Positions 1 through 12,200 of a stretch of 64,000 bases of DNA are shown one piece after another. Below the pieces are notes generated by a model that saw only the letters and a list, made by a program, of their open reading frames with translations, was not told where the DNA came from and ran no database searches. A program made the translations under genes and the position numbers. The stretch is taken from assembly GCA_014529385.2 (NCBI GenBank), contig CM043946.1:20576577-20640576 (forward strand), in the 5' to 3' direction. This DNA comes from Adiantum capillus-veneris (Eukaryota > Streptophyta > Polypodiopsida > Polypodiales > Pteridaceae). Position 1 is the first letter of the stretch; each line of letters begins with the position of its first letter.

Positions 1-2930
1 CCAAGGTATACAACACCAAATCATGTGGTTTCCACGACCTTTATTCAAGTTCTCAAATCAACAACCAGGCAACCAATTGACCATGCACAACATGTTTTGT
101 CCACATTGAAAGGGACAAAGAAAGAAGGGAAAATCATACATTTGGGTGCACCAGAGGTTTTGACAAGGATTGCTTACCATGCCATTGACATGGCCAACAA
201 CTTGCCACCTGCCCCAGATCAGAAAACTTGGATAGTGTCAGCACAACCTTCTCCTTGAGCTACAAGATATGCCAAGAGATCATATAAGTAAGATGAAGAG
301 TCTATTGAGAGCTTTCCAGAATGCATAGTAGTGAAAGTTGGATAACAAGGAAAGGAGAGCTTGAATTGAAGAAATGAAGAGAAAAGCCGTGGTAGCACAC
401 CAGGAGGAACCTGTACAAAAGCAAGCCAAATTTGAAAGACAAAAGAAATCTTACAAACGCAACTGCCAAACACAAGGTAAGGACCCAGCAAAGTGGGTAC
501 CCATTGAGCTTAAAGGACCAAGAACCAAGCATCATACCAGGAAGCAGGCTAAAGATCCCACAGAATCCCTGGAAAAGATGTATGAAGAAGCATAAGCCTT
601 GAAGCTGAGGGAAACCCAAGAAGTGGCAGAACAATAAAAGCAAGTAGAGGAAGCAACCGAATGGGAGCAACACAACATGATCAGGGTGAGGCATCTCCTC
701 ACCCTTCTTCACACATTTCTGAACAGCATAATCACCCCATGCCGAGCCCACCACCTTCACCAGAAGATAAAGCCAAAGAATCTGAGCCCACCAAGGAGAT
801 AGATCCTGAACAAAGAGAGGCATCTGAATCTACACAAGAGCTGCAAAAAGAGCACGAGAAAGAGCCAAGAAGGGCAGCAAGTCCTACTCCAACAGAGGAC
901 AACACGAAGTCTGAGCAACCAAGAGAATAGGAGGCCAAGGAAAAACCCTCTACCTCAACACAGCAAGAGAAGGCTGAGGCATCCACGAAGCCTCACAATG
1001 ACAAAGCGAAAGAGGATCAACCACAGCCACAAGGGCAATAGCAAACAGCTACCATGACGTCGCCAAAAGATACACAAGAATCTACAAAAACATCAAGTCA
1101 GTTGGCACAAAATGAGGATTGGCAATCAAACGACTAAGTGATCCTGCAAGTTAATAGTATGCTAGGAAAATGTAGGACATGACTGAACGATTTTGCTCAG
1201 TAGCACTTAGTCGTAGCACAAGGGCCAAAGAATTAGAAATGGTGATTGACGCACTCCAAGGGGAGTTAGACGACCGACTCAACATCATCACCGATTTACA
1301 AAGGCAAGTGTAGGAGTTGAAAGTGGAAGTTGGATAACATCAGCTCGCAAGAGATAAAACAACAGAAAGAAATAGACGAGCTTCGTGATTTGCTTACAAA
1401 ATTGTCAGATGCATGCAAAGCAAAAGATGAACAACTGACAGAAGTCACAAATGAACTTCTAACTACAACACTGTCAGTTCAGAAGATTCGGGTTCAGTTG
1501 GATGTAGCCAATGCCTCCCTATAGTACTAAGATCAAAGAATAAATGATCACGAAGTTTTCTTGCGGTAAATTAGAGAAAATCCCGCAGTGGCCTCGATCA
1601 AAGGAACATACAAGTTCTACAAGGCATTAGAGAAGAAGAAGAATAAAGACCTCAAGCTGGGATGTAAATTGGAGCAGTCTCAACGCAGAGACCTGGCTTT
1701 GAGGTGGGTTCAAAGAGAAGACAAGCTGCTGAAAGAAATAGCAGAACTTAAAAGAATCAACCAGCTATTGAGAAAGGGATGGCTGGAAACTCAAGAAGAG
1801 GCAGGCACTTTAGAGCAGACACAAGTAGAGATCCCCTTAGTTTCATTCCTCAGATGGAGACACAGCCAGCCAAAGAGCTAAGTGGCAAGGAAAAGTTTCA
1901 AATACACATAACTGAAGGAAAAAATTACACAAGAGGTAGATGAGCAGTGAAAGGCAGCAATGGATTGGGAGATGAGAGTTCTTAAGGAAAAAATTACACA
2001 AGAGGTAGATGAGCAGTGAAAGGCAGCAATGGATTGGGAGATGAGAGTTCTTCACTCCGTCAATGTTACACAACTCACTCCCAATCAAATCAATGCGCAA
2101 TGGCACCAACAATCCCTGCCCTTTTCTCTGATGAAAGTGGAGTTGCTACAAGTAAAAGAAAGACTTTACACCGACATGCAAGTTGAGGACGTAGATCAAG
2201 ACCACCCGAAGTGGAGGTTGAGTTGGTTGAACAAGAATCCAAGGTATTTGATTCTGTTCAAAAGAGCACCTGCGGCCCTGCAAAAGGATCCTATTTTTTG
2301 TCCTGTACAAAGAGTCAGGACTTGGCAAGCACATGAGGCACTAATAAAGAAGCGGCCAACTTGGCTGAATTACCCAAGATTGCCTGCTCCAAAAAAGGGA
2401 CCACTGATAGAGGAGTACAAGGTGAAAACCCTAACGGGCGCCATGTGCTTCTTCAGAAGTCTACCAAATTTATCATGTACAATGTTATACAAAATCTGCC
2501 AAATGCTACTCACATGCATCGAAGTATTCCATGAGCCAAAGCAAGCAGGCACCCCGTGGATGTCATTCCTCGAGGGTAACAAAGGGTTGTGCTATGATCT
2601 CAGTGGGCAACCTTCCGAAGAAGTCCTCTATGGCTTCTACACCAGATGTGTGTTTCTTTACCTTCCCATAATATGATGGCATTTGAGGAAGCATTCTACA
2701 CAGGGTTCTTCACTTGGCGAACGAAAATATTTGGGCCAGTGATCAGCAACCTGCCATCACGATTTGTAGGCTACTCAGCAGTAGTGGAGCTGAAAAAAAA
2801 GTCACCATGCAATTCTTGCCAGTGCCAAATAAAGGGAGGAAGATTAGACACCAAAAGGCACTCAATGCGCTTAAAAACCACCTCGCCATCCATCAACCCG
2901 AAGACTACTTTAGCCCATAAAACTGTGTCA
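1..2930 (+). pseudogene. Decayed coding relic, internal part of an LTR element
   Basis: A string of coding-like pieces runs on the + strand, mostly in one frame, and is broken by stops and shifts (open stretches about 25-258, 374-595, 661-930, 1330-1524, 1588-1881, 2029-2676, 2714-2920). The middle is rich in E, K, Q, P and S, and 1330-1850 looks like a charged coiled coil. The piece at 2029-2676 is the best preserved and has many W, P and K residues. I see no reverse transcriptase, integrase or protease motif. It ends about 20 bases before a polypurine tract and an LTR start, so it is most likely the last ORF of a retroelement rather than a host gene. Several internal stops are TAG where CAG would fit (near 928, 1040, 1311, 1522), which suggests C-to-T decay. 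The function is unknown to me. Confidence 0.55.
1915..2052 (+). repeat. Exact 69-bp tandem duplication (two units)
   Basis: Unit 1 is 1915-1983 and unit 2 is 1984-2052, with no difference seen. Since 69 is a multiple of three, the copy adds 23 codons without shifting the frame. Both units carry the same in-frame TGA, so the duplication arose after that stop or together with it. Confidence 0.9.
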
Positions 2931-2945
2931 AGGGACGACACAGGC

Positions 2946-2959
2946 AAAGAGGGGGGGAA
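2946..2959 (+). other. Polypurine tract (plus-strand primer) before a 3' LTR
   Basis: A purine run AAAGAGGGGGGGAA lies directly before TGTTAGC, the usual arrangement at the internal/3' LTR junction of an LTR retrotransposon. Confidence 0.65.
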
Positions 2960-3377
2960 TGTTAGCATCAAGCTAACACAGATACCACGAATATCATTTT
3001 TTGGAGCTCTCATTGTAAAACACTTATTATTTTTGATAAATCAAGAATATTGAGAACTCCTATTTTCTGGATAAACCTTGTAATTGATGAGCGGGGGCTA
3101 CAAGCTTCCAGATTCTATCAACCTGTCATTGCCTATCTTTACTTATAGCTCCCAAATTATTGGTTTCGACCACAAAAAACCTTGGCTACGATATAAAAGC
3201 CAATTTCTGTAAGTTATTTGTAAGTTCTGGATAATGAAATACATAGCGTGACCAAATGGCGCTCACTTCTCTCCTTCTCGCGCTTCCTACTCCCTCTCCG
3301 ATTGTCACATTGCAGTCGTGTTTGTTGCATTGCAACCGCAGGTAAGGACTCTACGCATTGACGTAAACACATCACAA
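2960..3377 (+). repeat. 3' LTR of the element at the window's left edge (right end approximate)
   Basis: The LTR starts TGTTAGC right after a polypurine tract. Its first 19 bases form a perfect 7-bp inverted repeat around ATCAA. A TATA-like ATATAAAAG lies near 3190 and an A-rich signal near 3235. I set the right end at a CA near 3377, but no second copy is in the window, so this end is a guess. The segment 3378-3520 between here and element A shows nothing recognisable. Confidence 0.5.
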
Positions 3378-3520
3378 TAATTCGTAGCTTTTGGCATCGT
3401 CGACCCGTGGCCTAATTTCATCATAAGTAGTATTTTACACTTCAAAATAAAAAACTAAGCATAGGCGGAGTATTGGGGCATCATTGCTAAGAATTTAGGT
3501 GCATTCTGGGTCGAAAATGA

Positions 3521-4728
3521 TGTCGTGCCTCTCTGCTCCCATGACAAGAAAATGAGCAAAGGAACACCAATCAGGTTTATTTGAATCCTACATGATTAAT
3601 CAGCGGTTATAAGGGCTTGCTAACAAGCCAATTTATAAGCTAAAAGTGTGCCAGATGCGGCTCTAAGGGCCAGAAGATGTCTTGGTAATGCTAAACAATG
3701 AGTATTCTTGGAGTGGTCATAGCTGGGATTTTATTAATCCAAGTTGAAGTACTCAAAAATCTCTACATGCTTGTCTTTACGGCTCGTCAATCCAAGCTAC
3801 TGATAAGAAGTTATGACAATTTTAAGTTGAGTCTGTAGCAGATCCGTACCAAATTGGGCAAGTGGAGCTGAGGGGAAAAACCTAGAATGAATGCATCAGG
3901 CTGAAGTGCTCAATTTTTGGAGCGAGTCGGTCTTTTCAGATTGGTGATCGGGATTTCGGTTGGCAAGATATGGCCAATTTAAGTATCACCGGGGGCCGGG
4001 TTCGAACCTCCCTGATCGGCTCGATCGAAGTGCTATATGGGAATTTTTGACATTGACTAAGTTTCGGGACGTCATGCGGCGATGGTTTGGTTGATATCTT
4101 GTGCCTAACAAGGATATTCTTTATTGGAGTTTGCTTATAACAGGAAATTTCCGACACAGCTATGGCTTAAGCAGATGCGAAGTCGAAGGTTTTTGTCAAA
4201 AGTAATTACCTACACTTGCATCTTAATGGCTTGCAGGAAGGTCTGCAACACTAAAATGAGCAATAAAATTCACGATGATATTGTCATAAAAAACCAGATG
4301 TCGTGCTAGGCAGTGCTTTGGCTGGGGGATAAATATTGTGCTTGACTATGCCTTTGCCCGTATGTATGCCAAATGTAGTGCCCTACAAGGGCATAAAACC
4401 CTCCAAGCCAAAGCTGTAAACCGGTCGCCCAAAGCAAGGCCGGCCGCCCAAGGCCATAAGTCAAAGGCCTCCCACTTAGTAAGGGAAAAGGGGCAACCCT
4501 ATTTTGAGAAAAGGGCTTAAGTGTGAAGGGAAGCGATGGCGTGAAGGCAGGCGACGAAATGCAGCGAGGATGTAGCTTTGATCGCTCGTGCAAGTCGCGT
4601 GCGAGCTCAGATGCCTTCGCTAGAGAGATGAAACCTGCTCAAGCCAGCATTGCGCTCATTTTTGGTGCTATATCCGCCGCAAACGGTGCTGTGCGATTCA
4701 TCACTGCCACGTCATTAAGCAGCCTGTC
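3521..4728 (+). repeat. Element A 5' LTR, left part
   Basis: It matches 32295-33470 of the right-hand LTR over its whole length with small differences. It is cut at 4728 by gypsy element 1, and the remainder resumes at 18254 after the duplicated CTGTC. Confidence 0.85.
4724..4728. other. Target-site duplication of gypsy 1, left copy (CTGTC)
   Basis: CTGTC precedes the 5' LTR and recurs at 18254-18258 directly after the 3' LTR. The uninterrupted paralogous site in the other LTR of element A (33466-33470) carries a single CTGTC, so it acts as an empty-site control. Confidence 0.95.
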
Positions 4729-5021
4729 TGTTAACCCTCACGGCACACGGACACCCATCACCTACGATGGACGCGTATTATGTATTTGGTAGAGTCAGGT
4801 ACCGGGCTTGTCGGACCAATAGGGAAAGGTAGAGTGATCGCCGATGAGAGGCGCACTTTAACTTGGACATTCAAGGGATTAGTTGGTTAAGCATGGGCGC
4901 CCAAGTGTGAATGGGGTGAGCTCCTATAAAAGCCAACTAAACCTAATTTTTACTCATTCTCTCATTTGTGCAATTGAAGAGTGCTCTTGCTCCATCTCCA
5001 TCTTCTTCTTCTTCACCTCCT

Positions 5022-5059
<38 letters not shown>

Positions 5060-5304
5060 TGTGTGTGCGATCGAGCATTGCGAAGGCACGACGGCGGCGA
5101 AGCGGTTGAGCGCGGCACGACTGCAGCTTCTTCTTCATCGCGGCGAGGAATCCACCACGAAGACGAGCGTAGAGCGGTGAGTGACACACCCTTTGTTTTC
5201 TTGAGCTTGCTAGTTTAGGCTTGTTGTGTGCTTGGAGCCGTTTGTGGCTCGCATACGGTGTATTGGCAAGTCCCTTGCTTCGACAGTGCGGCAAGGAGCG
5301 CACA
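4729..5304 (+). repeat. Gypsy 1 5' LTR
   Basis: It starts TGTTAACC and ends GCGCACA. A TATA box (TATAAAA, 4925-4931) marks the likely U3/R transition. A (GT)n(GA)n run near 5023-5054 lies in the transcribed part. It is practically identical to 17678-18253. Confidence 0.95.
4925..4931 (+). promoter_or_regulatory. LTR TATA box (TATAAAA) of gypsy 1
   Basis: TATAAAA within the sequence CTCCTATAAAAGCC. The same box lies at 17874-17880 in the 3' LTR. Transcription would start roughly 25-35 bases downstream. Confidence 0.7.
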
Positions 5305-5308
5305 TTTT

Positions 5309-5326
5309 TGGCGCCGCTGCCGGGGA
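5309..5326 (+). other. Primer-binding site, tRNA-Asp type
   Basis: TGGCGCCGCTGCCGGGGA starts four bases after the LTR end. From known families, TGGCGCCGTTGCCGGGGA is the plant tRNA-Asp site used by Athila/Tat-type elements; here one base differs (C for T). Confidence 0.8.
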
Positions 5327-6261
5327 TATGCCCTACACTAAGCTCGGTTAGCACTTTACGCTTCCTTGTGGTGCAATTTCTATCATAGGAAAGGCAGGGA
5401 AGGGGTGTGTGGAGATATCTGTTTTTTGCGTTTTCTGCAATTGCTGTCAAATTTCAATTTCTGCTATTGTCTGCGTTTTTCAATTTCTGCAATTTCAAGT
5501 TCGGCGTTTTCAATTTCTGTCAAGTTCTGCAATTTCTGCGATTTTTCTGCATTTTCTCGTTTTTCTGCATTTTCTGCATTTTTTTTTGCGGTTTTTCTGC
5601 ATTTTCTGCATTTTTTGCGTTTTTCTGTCAGTTTTCTGCAATTTCTGCTTTTTTTGCGTTTTTCTGCATTTTTTTAATTGCTGTGTTTTTCTGCATGAAG
5701 AAAAAAAAAAAATAAAATTGAAAAAAAAAAGTCGGAAATTAAAAACGCGAGCGAGTGGGTGGCGAAATTTTTCGAAAATAAAAAACACGACTCTTAAAAC
5801 GTACGGGTGGGTTTGTATAAAAGGTAGATCGGGATCATTTTCCCAAGCCCAAGCCCAAGCCCAAGCCCAGGCCCAGGCCTCAGTCCTCAGTCTTATGATA
5901 TGTACTAGACTCACTCTTATATATATACCCTACTCCCTCAAGAGAGAATGAGAGCATGTGGGACAAGTCCTCCACTCTCCTCCTTTCTCTTCCCACTTGC
6001 ACCCTTAGACTTTCTAGTTTGGGCCTAGTTCCCTACTGGAAATTGACAGTTTTAGGGATTCCGAGGGCATAGAGTGACCAAACGGAGGGCTGTAAAGCAC
6101 GACACGACCCTCTGACCGATACGCTCGTTTTGAGCTATCACACGGCCCATTCCACGACACGCTCAAAAAAATCTAGCAAAAAAACAAACAAAAGACACGC
6201 TAAAAACTAGTCACAAGGCCTCCTAGAGCAGCTTTTTGACACCTTAGGGTATCAAAAGCAC
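5327..6261 (+). other. Gypsy 1 leader with repetitive TTTCTGCA tract
   Basis: This 935-base untranslated leader holds a thymine-rich tract (about 5420-5695) built from many imperfect copies of TTTTCTGCA, then an A-rich stretch (5697-5740), then a hexamer run of AAGCCC (5843-5878). Short reading frames through it are simple-repeat artefacts (runs of F, C, A and S). The start codon at 6262 follows a region with stops in its frame. Confidence 0.75.
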
Positions 6262-9200
6262 ATGCACTTACGCTCTGGGCGGGTGCTAGAACACGAGCAT
6301 ATTGAGGGTGCCTCTGTTCATACGGACACCCATTACCCATCCACGATAAGCTCTAGACCCTCAGCGGGGACACAAGGTAGCACCACCCAAGACCCTAAAA
6401 TAGCCGCTAGTGATTCCTCCTCCGACTCAGAAATCATGGAAGCATACCCTACCCAAAACACTGAGAGAGAAGGCCATGCACCTCCCGAATCTCCACAGCC
6501 TAGTACTAGTATGTTTAGCCGTTTCATGGAAACGTTAGGTAGAGCTACTCGCTCGGAACCTGATGCAAATGAAGCACACGAAGGGGGTGGGGAAGTGGAA
6601 TCTCCTTTCACATCGCACGTGGACCCCACACCCCCAAAGAGTGTCCATGTGGATATCCTACCAACTTCTTACCAAGAAGGCCCTGTTGAGCTGCCTCCTT
6701 CAGAAGTTCCCTCTAGAGTACCGTTGGTGGCAAGTAAAACCACGGGGAGCAACATTGCTTCTACCTCACAAGAAACCGTTAACACGTCGACTCTAGAAGG
6801 ATTGTTCATTAATGATCATTGGACATACGACCTCCACACTGAGGTGTTGACGGATCTACACTCTGGCCACGCCTACCATGTAGGATGGATAGAGATTGTA
6901 CAATCCACCTCTAGTGCCACGAGCATCGAAGATCAACAGAAAATGATCTGTAATGTTATCCATGGCATTATTCAATTAGAAAGGCAAAACCGAGGGGTAA
7001 ATATACTCTCAACTGGCCCCATGAGATTTCTGGATACGAGCAAGGCTCAACAGCCTACTCTATCTCAAATGGAGACTCCTCTAATGAGCCCCATGGACCC
7101 ATCTTACGTCATTTCACCTGGGGTCTCTATGCAATCTGAGCCTCCGAGCGAAAACTTTAGCTTCCCTAACTTGGCTCAACCCTCTATTAAGGAAAACACA
7201 GTGCTCACTCCAGGGATAAGCCTGACAGAGAATGTACCGATGACATCTACGGTTAGCGCAGTGCCACTACCTAGTGTCGTAGTACCTAATATGGGGCCTC
7301 GACCATATGTGCCTCTAGCCCCTTATGCACACATGGCCCCCACACCTCCAATTGTACCACTTGCTTATGCTCCTCGAGTGCCGCTCCCTAGCCCTTATCC
7401 GAGTGGACCTATGCCCGGTTATGTTCCATATCCTGCATCATCCACACATATGCCAAGACCGGTACCTGTTCCTCTCCCACCTATGATTCCAAGAGTACCT
7501 CCACCGGCCCTGCCTCCTCACATAGGTGACTTGGCAGCGTTTGCTCAAACCATAGGTCGATCTATCGCGGAAAATATGCGTCATGCATCTGATAGAGAGC
7601 CTAGAAGTAAGGCAGTACAAATTGCCAAACTCACGCAAAAATTCAATGGGGACGAAGATGCTAGGAAACACATTGAAGTGTTTGAACAAGTATGTGATTC
7701 CTTAGGGGAACGCAACGAACTACATAAGTGCAATGCCTTAAGCTTGACATTAAGTGGGAAGGATGGAGATTGGTATAGGACCCTAAGGGTGGACGAGAAA
7801 ACAATCTACCCTACCCTTCGAAGGTTGTTTCTAAAGGAGTACATACGAGAAGGTGTGCTTTGGGGTGTAGCATCTCAGCTACAGAAGGCCGAACGTAAGG
7901 AAGGAGAGTCAGTAAGGGACTTCATTAGTCGTCTAAAGCACTTAAACTCTCGTTGCCCTGTAAATGAGCGCTTCAACAATAACCAACTGCTTGATCGATT
8001 CATTCGAGGGTTGAGGAATGAAGGAATCTATAATGGACTAGTGATTAGAGGTATCACAACCTGGGAAGATGTCACTGCCAATGCAATCCAACTAGAGGAC
8101 AACTTGATGATAGCAGGCATGAGGGTGTCTACTGACACGAGATCCACTAGCTCACAAGCCATTGAGTATGAACCCATGACTGCAAAGCCCATTGCCAATG
8201 AGCCAAAGGTATTTGAGACATTCTTGACAGACCTCACCAAGGCAATCCAAGAGTCTCTTAAGGATAATCGACCCCCTCAAAATAGTCACATGTATCCAAG
8301 AAGGGAGCAACAATGGTGTTCCATTTGCTTAGGTCCACATAGCACTAGTGAGTGCCCTACGTTTCGAGTAAAATTTAATGGAACTTGCAACGCATGTGGT
8401 AGGTATGGTCACCAAGCTAAAGATTGTTTAATGATCAAACGTATGATGGCAAATAGACCACCTGTAGCCTGGACGGATGCACCTCGAGCTCCTGTATTGA
8501 TGCCTGCTCCACCTGTTGAGCAGCTACCACAACACATGGTCCCTAGACCTCAAAATGTTGTACAAGCTACGCCGTTACCACCTCCTGTGCTAGGACCGCA
8601 GCCCCCGCATCCAAGAGTCGCCCCTATGAACCAAGTGGGTTGCGAGCCATCTAATGCTTATGCAGATGGTTGTGAGGAGGAAATAGACACTAGTATTGCC
8701 TACGGACTTGATACATTGGAAGAGTGTCCTATATACTACATGGAAGATTGTTGGGGACAAGTCAAGCCGGTTTATCAAGCTGCTGCTCTCGCATCCAGAG
8801 GTCAAAACATCAACACCCAGGCTAGGAGGCCACCTCTTCAATGCTACGAGTGTGGTGGACCACATCGAGTAGCGGAGTGCCCTATTAGGCTGCAAAAGAA
8901 TGCTGCACAGATGCAAGTGAATCAAGGGAGCACGTCTGCAATGCCAATACTCACATGTAATCGTTGTGGCATAGATCACTTGATTGCCCAATGCCCCTAT
9001 AACCCAAATGCGCCTAAAATCACACCCCTAAATTTGGTCGAAATTGCTAGTGTGACATCGCCAATACCACCCGTCGCACCCGCTTATGCGATTACACGGT
9101 CCATGCTTCAAGGGCCAGGACATATCCTCGAAGAGAGAGATACCGCGTCAGTTATCCAAGCAAAGAAAAAGAAGACACGAAGGAAGAAGTCGCAGAATAC

Positions 9201-12200
9201 GGAAAATTCAAAGCCAAGTTCCAAAACAAACATAGGAACAGGAGATGACCCCGTGTATATGAATGACCTCGAGGATGATTCAGATTCAGTCGAGACAATG
9301 GAGACTAGAACCAATACCACAAAGAGAAAGACCGACAAAGAAAACCGTAACATGGAACCAAATGAAAACCGAATGAGAGAAAACCATAAAGAGCCTCTGA
9401 AAACACCACAAGTGTTTCCAAATTCAATCCAAGACCCCCAAGAAAAACCGCAGGGGCAAAAAGGGAAGAATCGTAAAAAGAAGATTGGGACGTACCCAAA
9501 CCCTGTAGACGAGATTGAGCAGGTGAAACATCTAAGAGGTTTAGTGGAGGAGACTCAAAGGAAACTAGAACCAGAACCCATGCAGGTCAAAATTCATGAC
9601 ACAGTGTTTCCCACGCAAGTTCATCCACCCCACATGAACCATAGACCGTTAGCCATATCTAGTATCATCCAAGAAGGGAGTGAGGACAGGACATCAGAAA
9701 GTGAGCATACACCCTTCTTGTTGGAAAGGATGTTTAACGAAGGAATACCTGATCCCATTGAGGAATATGAGATTCCATCCTCACCAGTTCCTAGTCAAGG
9801 ACCTACACCCTGCAAAACGCCAATGAATGTTGCCAAACTAGTGGACTTCATGTCTTCTGAGGTCCGAACCACGATCATAGCAAAGCTGTATGGAGATCCT
9901 GAGTTATTCCTTGCACTTCGAGCATTCCTTAACGGAGAGCTACGAACGGGATTACCGCAGTTTGCGCAACCAAATAGGCCTGACTCGATTATGATTGATG
10001 AGGAAAATCATGTGCAATCACTTGACTTAGATGGACACGAGTCTGTGATCGAGGTACCCATTAACGAATTAGGGCAGTATTTTGAAGGCGACGAGTCTAA
10101 TGCGACCCTACCCATCACTACCAAGGGATTAACTATAAAGGGAATTCTTGATGGTGGTGCGGGAGTTAGCATCGTTACAAAAGATTGTTGGGAATCCATG
10201 GAAAAACCCCGCCTCAGTGTTACTAACATTGTGGTAAAGATGGCAAATGGTACCATAGCCAAACCTATGGGGATGCTCAAGGATCTTAAGATCAAAGTTC
10301 TAGGATACAAGGTGCGACATACGTTCATTGTAATGGATTTCTCTAAACACCTTATGTCATATGAAATGATTTTAGGACGACCATTCATGAGGGAAGCACA
10401 AATGGTTCACGATTGGTCTAAAAATCATGTCTATTTGCAATTCCAAGACTCTGTCCTTAGAGTGGATTTGGTGACTGGTAAGGTACACCCCTTAGGGAGT
10501 AAAACCATTATTGATCATCGCTCTGACACCACAGTTCACTCGGCCCCACTACAATATTGTTACACTTGTAAGAAGGATACAGACATTGGCCAAGATTCTC
10601 CTTATATGGATATCCTACCTGGGATGACTGAGTCGGACAATGTGGATTGGGTACACCTAGCTGCAACCATAGATACCTGGGGAAATAGAGGAACCACTTG
10701 GGTCACACCAGAGGGGGAAGAGGTACCACAAATTGCACCTCTGAACATGATAAGTGCCATACATGCATCTTCTAAGGGCAAGGCAATTGTGGACCAATCT
10801 GACAGTGACACTGATAGCTCAATAGAAGACTTTGACCAACACGACTTGGACACTGACTCCCAGAGTGAAACGGATTCTGAATCTCATGAATTAGAGAGTG
10901 GAGCAAGTTCACAGTCAAAACATTCGGAAGGATCGAGCACATCAACCGATGATAGCTCCTCCGAGAGTGAAGAGGACACCAACGAGGACTCCTTTAGTGA
11001 GCCAGATCTAAATGCAAATCAAAAGCAGGTCTCAAATAAGAAAAAGAAAAACCTTAAGAGGCGTCGATATCGAGCCAATGTACGTGCTAGGATAAACAAG
11101 AAGAGATCCTCAGCAGAATGGCTCAGTTATATAGGAGCATGCGATGCTCATCGAAAATTGGTAGACAATTGGGGTGAATATCTCCAAAATGTTATGTGGT
11201 GTAGACCACGACCCCATGACATAGCCCAATTAGAGATCATAGACAAGCCAAAGTTGAGCCGCACTGCAAGGAGGCGTCAAAACCAAGAGTTAGCTCGACA
11301 ACATAAGAAAGCAGAAATGGAAGCACAAACCAACGCGCAACCAGAATCCACAGACTTGCACCCTGCACCAGAACATTTCAAATCTTACACCACAGGGGAA
11401 GCAAAGGTTGTGTACACAAAAGCCCAAAGAATACCTATCGATGGGAATAATGGAATCTATGATGGTCCGGCAATAGTTAAAGAAATAGAATTAGCTGACC
11501 CCGGTGAAGAATCAAAACCTGTTTTTATTGCCCAAGACCTCACAGAAGTTGAAGAGGCGGTCCTCAAAGAGCTTCTCAAGGAATTCAAGGACGTATTCGC
11601 TTGGACATACCATGATATGAAAGGTGTTCCGCCTTCTGTGGTCCAACATACAATCCCTATGATTAGCACTGCGAAGCCCGTACAACAAAGACCCTACCCG
11701 ATGAATCCTAAGTACGCAAAGATCATTCAAGAAGAACTAGAAAAGCTTATCAAATGTGGGTTCATATATCCTATTGAACACTCTGAATGGGTGTCGCCAA
11801 TAGTTATCGTGCCAAAAAAGAATGGGAAACTCAGGGTGTGCGTGGACCTCAAAAAAGTTAATGCAGCTACTAGAAGAGACCATTACCCCCTACCATATTC
11901 CGAACATGTACTCGAAAGAGTTGCAGGCAAGGAAGCTTATAGCTTTCTAGATGGGTACTCAGGCTACAACCAAATCACGATAGCGCTAGAGGACCAAGCT
12001 AAAACTGCCTTCATCACAGAATTTGGCGTGTTTGCATTTCGTGTGATGGCTTTTGGCTTAACAAATGCCCCTGCTACATTCCAACGATTAATAAACACTG
12101 CTTTTAAAGAATATTTGAGAGAGTTTTGTGAAGCTTTCTTAGACGACCTTTGTGTTTACTCTTCTTGGAAAGAACATCTATCATGTTTGCGGAAGGTGTT

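Noticed and set aside
219-986. Minus-strand frames opposite the relic at 1-930
   Set aside because: They are shadows of the + strand relic. Low-complexity, S/L/F-rich products without any motif.
4883-5218. 111-codon frame in both gypsy 1 LTRs
   Set aside because: It lies across the TATA box and the (GT)n(GA)n run of the LTR; the repeated CVCVC/RERE composition is an artefact.
5366-5951. Overlapping frames rich in F, C, A and S in the gypsy 1 leader
   Set aside because: Produced by TTTCTGCA repeats, open in several frames at once.
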